DNA of 64,000 nucleotides from Acephala macrosclerotiorum (lineage: Eukaryota > Ascomycota > Leotiomycetes > Helotiales > Mollisiaceae): assembly GCA_014904845.1 (NCBI GenBank), contig MU119213.1, positions 62,001 to 126,000 of the forward strand, read 5' to 3'. A program made the position numbers and the translations under genes. Shown in pieces: positions 57,121 to 64,000 of the stretch. The notes beneath the pieces are model-generated. The model had not been told where the DNA came from. It saw only the letters and a list, made by a program, of their open reading frames with translations, and did no database searches. The stretch's first letter is position 1; the number at the start of each line of letters is the position of its first letter.

Positions 57121-57483
57121 GTGTACTGTGAGTAGTCATTGGGACAGGCGTCAGGGAATGGGCAGCCAGATTTGGCATACACGCATTGCAGGAGCTAGGC
57201 GTCGCAGAGAAGAGGGTGCACGATGGTTATGAGAATCATGTATCATGTCGTAGTTTAGCTCATCATTCATGCAATCTAAATGCTTTTGATGAGCGCCAGT
57301 ACGCCAGCTTTTATTCTATAGCGAAATGACTATAACACGAGCTCAAGATTGATCTATGATGTGACGACTGGATATCTAGAGCGACATGATCATAAGAAGA
57401 CCTCGAGATTGATCTCTAATGTGCTGACAGGATATCTGGTGGTAGTTAGCATTGACAATAAACCTGTACAGAAAGGATATAGT
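57121..57483 (+). other. Convergent 3' flanks YMR1 / FRS1
   Basis: Non-coding; contains the 60-bp tandem duplication listed separately, which abuts the FRS1 3' end. Confidence 0.5.
57321..57440. repeat. Tandem duplication, two 60-bp units
   Basis: Units 57321-57380 and 57381-57440 align without gaps; by eye about three quarters of positions agree, with shared blocks such as AGATTGATCT and GGATATCT. It is an old direct duplication in the shared 3' flank. Confidence 0.75.
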
Positions 57484-59320
57484 TTACCTCAACTCGAATT
57501 TGTCGAGCACAGTAGGATGCAAGATTCCGAACTCGCCAATGCGAGCTTGCTTTCCATCAAGTCGCAAATAGATAGCAGCAGCATGACCAGCGAAGAAAGT
57601 CGGCTCGTCAATTTCCTCAATCCAGTATCCATCCGGCTTTGATGGGTCTTCCTTGACTTCATAATCCAGCCTCTTGCCCTCAAGACCCTCCTCATGAGTC
57701 AAGAAAGCAGTCTTGAGCATCAAGAGAACACGATCCAGCAATCCGTGAACAATCTCGAAACCGCTAGTCTTGCCGTACCAAGCAGCTGCGAAATGTCTCT
57801 CGTTTCTGCTCTTTCTCTCAAGTGACATGTCCTTGAAAGCAACATCTGAGACCTCGAAGACCTTGATTGGTACGCTATGCTTCTTGTTTTCTCGGATAGT
57901 CTTCAGGAGACCTGGCAGTAAAGATGTGCGAACAACTTGGTACTCTGCTGTCTTGGGGTTTGCAAGCTTCACAGCTGTCTCGCCGTCGTCTTTTCGGTTC
58001 AACCAGCCAAAGTTCTCATCGTGTGAACAGAGAATGAGAGGCATGACTTCGCTCCAGCCAGCCATTGCTGCTTCCATGCGCACGATGTCTCCGAGCTTGT
58101 TGATCATCAGGGGCTGGGCGATAGTCGAGGCCTTGCTGGGTGATGTTCTTGGGAGGTTGTTGAATCCATAGCCAATGGCAACGTCTTCCATAATATCACA
58201 CTGGTGAAGAACATCAGCTCGAGTTACTGGTATCGAGACGTCGATGATGTTCTTGTCCTTTTTGGATGGCGTAGCACTGTAGCACATCTTGGCAAGCAGT
58301 TTGCAAATCTGCTCGGGGGACTCCTCCAATCCACAGCAATTGTTGATGTAGTCAACTTCTGCTGTGGCCTCTCGAGGGCCAAGGTTAGGAGTAATCCTAC
58401 TCTCCCCATTGTGCTCGGAGACGATCTTAACGGGCTCGATTGTGAAAGGCTCGGCGCAGTACTGAGAGAACATTGTGACCATGATATGGTTCACGACCTC
58501 GAGCTTAGTACGATCCGTTCCTGTCATCTCAATGAAGATATTGGTTGTATTGACCGATATCTTCGAGTGGTTGCCGTTGATAATTGGGGGCATGGAGCAC
58601 ACAATGTTTTGGGAATCATAAATGACTGGATAAACTAGCTTGTCTCGAATGATGTGAAGGTACTTTCCGAGATGTTTATCATTCTCATAGAATTGCATCA
58701 GCTCCTCGGCATCCATTTCTTTGGTCTGGTTCAGGGGCGCAAATTTGATGTTCTTTGGCGGTAAAGCTTCGTAGGTGAAAGGTCCTTTGATCGTGTCCAA
58801 ATCATGCGTACCGATAGCCACCAAAGTTCTTTGCCTTGCAAGATTTTGGTGAAGCTTATCTTGGAGAGAGATGAATGAGTCGTATGAAGCTTGCGTGAAC
58901 TTGATATTGCGGAGAATGGCCCCAGCAACATATGGGCGAACCTTCAATGTGTCTTTCGTGACCGTGATCGTCTGCATCTTCCCTCCTTTTGGCTCGACCA
59001 GTCTGTAATTTGGGAAAGGGGTCTTTCCTCGGAAGATATTGAGCATAAGAGCTATGCCTTCGAAACAGAGCATGTCATATCGGTTCGCAGGTATCTCGAT
59101 TTTGAGCTGTGGGGGTTCTTGCTTCCCATTGACAATCGGTCGCTCCTGATTTGTCGTATCCTCGTCGAGCTCTATCCCAAATTCGAAGCATAGTTCCTCA
59201 AACTCCTCAGTTGTGTATCTATATAATCTGTCAATCGCTTTCTGGCACAATGATTGTCGTGACTTACTCTTGCCCCAGAGCTTTGTAGAGCTCAGCCTTG
59301 TCGACGCTGATAGTAGGCAT
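57484..59320 (-). CDS. FRS1: Cytosolic phenylalanyl-tRNA synthetase beta subunit
   Basis: Exons 59320-59268 ([17 protein letters not shown]) and 59218-57484, 595 aa, the usual eukaryotic length (about 590). The start is the first Met in frame and gives the conserved short N-terminus. Domains: N-terminal B1 module, B3/4 editing region ([51 protein letters not shown]), B5 ([18 protein letters not shown]) and the catalytic-like core that pairs with the alpha subunit ([52 protein letters not shown]). Family knowledge: forms the alpha2beta2 enzyme charging tRNA-Phe. The intron is 49 nt with donor GTAAGT and acceptor TATAG. Confidence 0.96.
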
Positions 59321-60181
59321 TTTTGCAGCTGCAGATGGACCTACCACCTATGTAGGAGTTGTTCGGGTATTCGTGGGCTCTCGAAGTGTTGAGAAAAGTC
59401 GGTGGTCGAGGGGTTGTCGCAGGCTATGACTCCAAAGAAGCTGTTACGAAAAATAAATTGCGAGTCACCACAGTGACTGCAAGCTTCGAAAGAGAAATCG
59501 TGGCCGAAATTTCACTTCAATTTTAAACGATCGAAAATATCACAAAGGAACAATTTTCTATCACAAAAACAACAAGAATTCGAGGTGTGCAAGGCTTCGA
59601 AGTCAAATTCGAAGACCATCTCAGAATCGCGTGCGTCCCCGCTGCAAGGCTGTCGAAGAACCTTGGAAAAATTGGCGCCTCAGGTTGCCAACAATTTGAT
59701 TCACAGCGCACCGCCAGCGTGGAGAGCATTCTAAACTTGCGACCTCTATGAACTCTCCAACATAAGGTCTGCCAACTTCACCACGTACTTTCAGCGTCTC
59801 CTGCTCCTTTGTCTCGAATATCTTTCGCGCTCAGGTACGTTCAATTGAGGTTGCGGCAACCTGGTAGCCAAGGCAGCTCTCCTGAAATAGCTCCGTCATA
59901 ATTCAACTCGGTCCCCCACCACATCTCCAATAATATCAAGCTCCCTTTACGCGCGCCTTACCTATCCTTGCTAATACTCACAACAGTAGACATCCAAAGG
60001 GACTTTCTCTCAGCCCGATCGACGCTCTTTGATTCTCTCGCAAAAGTCAATCGAGGCTAGGCGTGCCAACACGCGATCAACTTTGCTACATACAACTACG
60101 AGTAAACAGGTCCAAGGCTAGCAGATCTTACCCTCTTACGAATTACAATACATCACCAACTCTCATTTGGAATCCTTCACA
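59321..60181 (+). other. Divergent promoter region FRS1 / TPD3
   Basis: Contains both leaders. A possible 5' UTR intron of TPD3 cannot be judged from sequence. No coding frame. Confidence 0.5.
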
Positions 60182-62401
60182 ATGTCTGACGGCCAAGACA
60201 AGACGGACGAGCTCTACCCCATAGCGGTGCTCATTGACGAATTAAAGGTATTTAGGCACATCAACATGTTCACATGTGGCATGGCTGTTTCTGCGCATCT
60301 ACTCACCGTAAGCATAGCATGATGATGTTCTCTTACGATTAAACGCCATACACCGTCTCTCAACGATTGCTCTCGCGCTGGGAGCTGAGCGCACTAGAGA
60401 CGAACTGATTCCATTCTTAGACGGTATGTCTCCGGTGTGCATTCCATTTGTGATAGGGCGCTGAAGAATGTACAGAATCTGTCGAAGACGAAGATGAGGT
60501 CCTCACGGCCCTGAGTGAAGAATTAGGCAACTTCGTCGAATACGTTGGTGGACCAGAATGGGGTCACGTCCTGCTGTCGCCTCTCGAGAATCTCGCTGCT
60601 ATTGAAGAGCCCTTGGTACGGGAGAAGGTGAGATTTCATCAAAATCGGGGCTTAGATGCAATAACTGATGCAATCTAGGCTGTGGAATCTCTGAATAAGA
60701 TCTGCGAAGAGCTCTCGTCTCAGCAGGTCGAAGAATACTTCATCCCTCTTACGATCCGACTTTCGAAAGCCGACTGGTTCACCTCGAAAGTTTCCGCAAC
60801 TGGCCTCTATCAAGTACCATACAAAAAAGCCTCGCCTCCAATGCAAGAGCAGCTCAGACAACAATTCGGTCTTCTCGTACATGACGAAACCCCGATGGTC
60901 CGAAGACAGTCTGCGAATAATCTTGCAAAATTTGTGAAGGAAATGCCAGCTACGATCGTTGTCGAGGAGATGATACCCCTTTTCCAGCACCTTGCTAGTG
61001 ATGACCAGGATAGCGTCCGGTTATTGACTGTTGAGATATTGATTGCGATTGCGGAAGTTGTGCCAAAAGAGCAACAGTCAAGTCATGGGGTCCTTCTTAC
61101 GGCGTTGAGGAGTTTGATAGAGGATAAAAGCTGGAGGGTGCGATATATGGTGGCCGACAGATTCGAAAAGATTGCGAAGGCAGTAGACGATGAAGTTGTC
61201 ACAAGGGATCTAGTGCCTGCTTTTGTCAAGCTCCTCAAAGACAGCGAGGCTGAAGTTCGGACAGCAATTGCTGGGCAAATCCCTGGTATGTTCCGTTCGA
61301 TTATTTCTCCCGGTCATGCTAATCGAGCCTCAGGTTTCTGCAAGTTGGTTGACAGAACAACACTTCTAAATGACATCATGACAACGGTTGAGGACCTTGT
61401 GTCTGATACCTCTCAACACGTCCGTGCTGCACTTGGAACTCAAATCAGTGGCCTCGCTCCGATCCTTGGCAAGCAAGAGTATGTACGTCCATTCTCCGCG
61501 TGAGCTTAACTGACGAGATCTCAGAACTATCGACCACCTGCTTCCTATGTTCCTCCAAATGCTGAAAGATGAGTTCCCTGACGTCCGCTTGCACATCATC
61601 TCGAAGCTCGAGCTTGTTAATCAAGGTTTGTTGACCCCCAAATTTGTCTCAGTTCGATCAGCTGACAATATCAGTTATTGGCATTGAACTCCTTTCACAA
61701 TCCCTCCTACCTGCCATTGTTCAGCTCGCGGAAGATAAACAATGGAGAGTTCGACTGGCAATCATTGAATACATTCCTCTTCTTGCGAGTCAACTCGGTG
61801 TCAAGTTCTTTGACGAGAAGCTTGCGGCACTCTGCATGGGTTGGTTGGGCGATACTGTCTTTTCCATTCGTGAGGCAGCAACACATAATCTCAAGAAGCT
61901 CACAGAAGTCTTTGGTGTCGAGTGGGCAAATGAGGCTATCATTCCCAAGGTTATGGCGATGGGTGCACATCCCAACTACCTTTACAGAATGACCACCTGC
62001 TTCGCGATTACAGTGAGTACTTTAAACCATCATTCCGTGCCCTAAGCTAATATTTTTAGACCCTTGCAACTGTCGTCAGTCTGGATGTGGTCTCAAAGTC
62101 TATCCTTCCGATGATGGACAAGCTTGTTGCTGACGACATCCCCAACATTCGATTCAACGTTGCAAAGTCATACGCTGAGTTGATCTCCGTTCTCAAGCGT
62201 CTTCCAGATGAGGGAACTATTTTCTCGTTGGAGAAGTCGGGCAGTTCGGCTCCTCCTTCGTCAAAGGGCCAAGTGCTCATCGAAGAGAGAATCCTCCCGA
62301 ATCTAGAGAAGCTGCAGCAGGATGCTGACGTTGACGTACGTTTCTTTGCTACGACTGCAGCTGCTTCGATTTCTGGCGGCGACCCAATGAATACATCATA
62401 G
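60182..62401 (+). CDS. TPD3: PP2A scaffold subunit A (PR65), HEAT-repeat protein
   Basis: Seven exons: 60182-60247, 60318-60423, 60476-60627, 60679-61478, 61525-61625, 61675-62012 and 62060-62401; 634 aa, all in phase. Typical PR65 beginning [14 protein letters not shown], then [17 protein letters not shown]. The protein is built of about 15 HEAT repeats, with the recurrent V..D....VR pattern in segments such as [74 protein letters not shown] and [18 protein letters not shown]. Family knowledge: it holds the PP2A catalytic subunit and a regulatory B subunit and so acts in mitosis, cytokinesis and stress signalling. Slightly longer than yeast/animal PR65 (about 590-635); the extra length is a 20-residue insert near residue 580 ([15 protein letters not shown]). 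Confidence 0.96.
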
Positions 62402-62796
62402 ATGAGATAATAAAGAAGCACTTTTCGATGGGAAAATGCATTATTTTGGGCTTATGGTTGTGCCTGAACTTGGAGGCTTAGCTGTTTATTGTTCTAGAAC
62501 AAAGCAGAATACCAGCATAGTCTCTTTTCTTTTATCAATTACTGTAAAATAACGTGAATGCCAAAAAAAATACCCCTGATTTGCCTTTCGCTCCCACGTG
62601 AAATATCGCTTGTCACCGCTCCCGCATTTGGTGCGGGGCATTTTATTCTGCCGGTGAATGTCAACTCAATTTTGAAACGAACTTCTTTTCACAAATTCTG
62701 CTAACTGTGAACAAAGCTCGTCTTCACATTGTGGCGGGGTTGTTCACCTCGAAACAACAGACTCACTGGCACAATCAACTTGAAAAGCCCATCGAC
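62402..62796 (+). other. Spacer TPD3 / EFM4
   Basis: 3' flank of TPD3 and promoter of the methyltransferase gene. CACGTG at 62595-62600, about 200 bp before the EFM4 start. No gene. Confidence 0.5.
62595..62600. promoter_or_regulatory. CACGTG hexamer upstream of EFM4
   Basis: A third CACGTG in a promoter-like position in this window, before a gene that modifies translation factor eEF1A. Regulatory use is inferred. Confidence 0.2.
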
Positions 62797-63688
62797 ATGT
62801 CCGCCGAGCCTCCTACCAAACCAACCCATCTCGAGCCTTCCAAGCTCGGCACAAAAGAGTAGTAAGTTCGCCAATATTCACTACTTATCTCCTAAATCTA
62901 CCTTTCTCTCTTGGTCCTCATTCATCTTTACTGATAAATTTCATTCGCATAGCTGGGATAACCTCTACACAACCGAAATCTCCAACCACTGCCTCGACCC
63001 CTCAGACGAAGGCACAATCTGGTTCGACGACTCTTCTGCGGAAGATAAAATCCTCTCCTTCCTCTCCGAACAGATCTGCGAGAACCGCATCCTTGGCCCA
63101 GACACCACGAGGGAAAATTGTTCGTTCCTGGATCTAGGGACGGGGAATGGACATTTCTTGTTTAGTTTGAGGGGTGCTGGAGAGGAGGATTATGAGGAGG
63201 AGGAGGGGGAGGGGTGGGGAGGTAGGATGTTGGGGGTCGATTATTCGGAACGGAGTGTTGAGTTTGCGAAGCGGATAGCGCGGGGAAAGGGGTTTGGGGA
63301 GAATGATGAGGGAAAGGAGGTTGAGTTCAAGTGGTGGGATCTTATGAGTCAGGATCCAGTGAGGGTTGTGCTTGAGGGGAGGAATGAAAAGGGGTGGGAT
63401 GTGGTGCTCGATAAGGGGGCATTTGATGCCATCAGTTTGTCGGAGGAGAAGGATGGGCAAGGAAGGAGGATATGTGAGGGGTATAAGGAGAGGGTTGTAC
63501 CGTTGGTGAGGGCAGGTGGGATTTTTCTGGTTACGAGTTGTAATTGGACTGAGGAGGAGTTGAGGGGTTGGTTTGAGGGTGGAGAGCTGGAGTATGTGGA
63601 TACAATTAAGTATAAGAGCTTCAGTTTTGGGGGAAGGAAGGGACAGACAATTAGTAGTGTCTGTTTTAAAAGGTTGAGTTCTCCCTGA
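62797..63688 (+). CDS. EFM4: EFM4-type protein-lysine methyltransferase (eEF1A)
   Basis: Exons 62797-62861 (MSAEPPTKPTHLEPSKLG) and 62953-63688, 266 aa; the 91-nt intron has donor GTAAGT and acceptor ATAG. EYWDNLYTTEISN opens the seven-beta-strand fold; SAM motif I is LDLGTGNGHFLF (about residue 80), motif II MLGVDYSERSVEFAK, and the substrate-side motif VVLDKGAFDAISL (about 176), which is characteristic of the EFM4/METTL10 group. Family knowledge: yeast Efm4 (See1) methylates a lysine of eEF1A. An acidic/glycine-rich insert (EEDYEEEEGEGWGG) sits between motifs I and II. GC composition of the second exon is purine-heavy. The last visible residues complete a normal C-terminus. Confidence 0.9.
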
Positions 63689-64000
63689 GAGCTTCACTTC
63701 AAAGTCCATAACCGTTTTGTTGTTATCTGTTGTACTCTGTACCTAAAGTTGGACTAGTCTAAGTAGACTCGGAAATACTCTAAGGACTAGGATGCCTCAA
63801 GACTTGTCAAACCTCTTGTTCAGATTTACGATGACAAAGTCCAAAACCATTAAGGACCTTTGAAGACACTCTTCTGTCAGACTCGGATCCAAAGTCCAAC
63901 TCCCGGTTCTTCAGTCGAAGTTATTCCAGAGCAAATGTGTCTGCTCTTTAATGAACCTTGAATCTGAATATATCATCCTACCCTTCTACTTTGTCAAAAT
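63689..64000 (+). other. Right-edge flank
   Basis: 3' flank of EFM4 to the end of the window. No open frame of note. Confidence 0.5.

Noticed and set aside
1..64000. CRISPR arrays, rRNA genes, intact transposons or a secondary-metabolite cluster
   Set aside because: Looked for and not seen: no spaced identical repeats, no rRNA-like sequence, no transposase or reverse transcriptase motifs, and no polyketide or peptide synthetase domains.

Overview
The window looks like a contiguous piece of nuclear DNA from a filamentous ascomycete (Pezizomycotina), probably a leotiomycete. The genes carry short 44-60 nt introns with fungal branch points (CTAAC or CTGAC) and NAG acceptors, they lie on both strands, and the content includes fungal-specific families (Bbc1/Mti1, DUF3433, DUF2420, fungal BTB proteins, DUF2235, a fungal ubiquitin-like-domain protein). 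The leotiomycete placement is inference from family style only. Exon coordinates below come from reading GT-AG sites and checking phase by hand; in each multi-exon housekeeping model the exon lengths sum to a whole number of codons.

Layout. 1-3.2 kb: 3' end of a Bbc1/Mti1-type actin-patch gene, then two BTB proteins. 3.2-5.8 kb: gene-poor, with a degenerate tRNA-like relic. 5.9-14.7 kb: sideroflexin, LAMMER kinase, long-form tRNase Z. 15-21.3 kb: an unknown 516-aa protein, two tandem paralogues (one with a RING-H2 finger, one without), and a DUF3433 membrane protein. 21.9-25.3 kb: a broken multidomain gene (N-terminal helical domain, ubiquitin-like domain, TPR-like part, AGC/PKA-type kinase) with a nonsense codon and several frameshifts. 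26.2-31.6 kb: a DUF2235 hydrolase with a long charged tail, and an aminoglycoside-phosphotransferase-like protein.

31.7-38.0 kb is the accessory part. It has three diverged copies of a small single-span membrane-protein gene on the same strand, a broken Zn2Cys6 regulator, a GC-rich minisatellite and a set of hairpin-bearing tandem repeats, and otherwise little coding sequence. No previously described system is recognisable there; the recurring membrane family is the best candidate for something new.

39.2-63.7 kb returns to dense conserved genes: an APC-superfamily permease, APC/C subunit 4, coatomer delta, a DUF2420 protein, a NIPA-type magnesium transporter, ribosomal protein uS3 (RPS3), a myotubularin phosphatase, cytosolic Phe-tRNA synthetase beta, the PP2A scaffold subunit and an EFM4-type methyltransferase. 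Several are divergent pairs sharing promoters (RET2/DUF2420, RPS3/YMR1, FRS1/TPD3). They are independent housekeeping functions (cell cycle, vesicle traffic, translation, phosphoinositide and protein phosphatase signalling), not one pathway.
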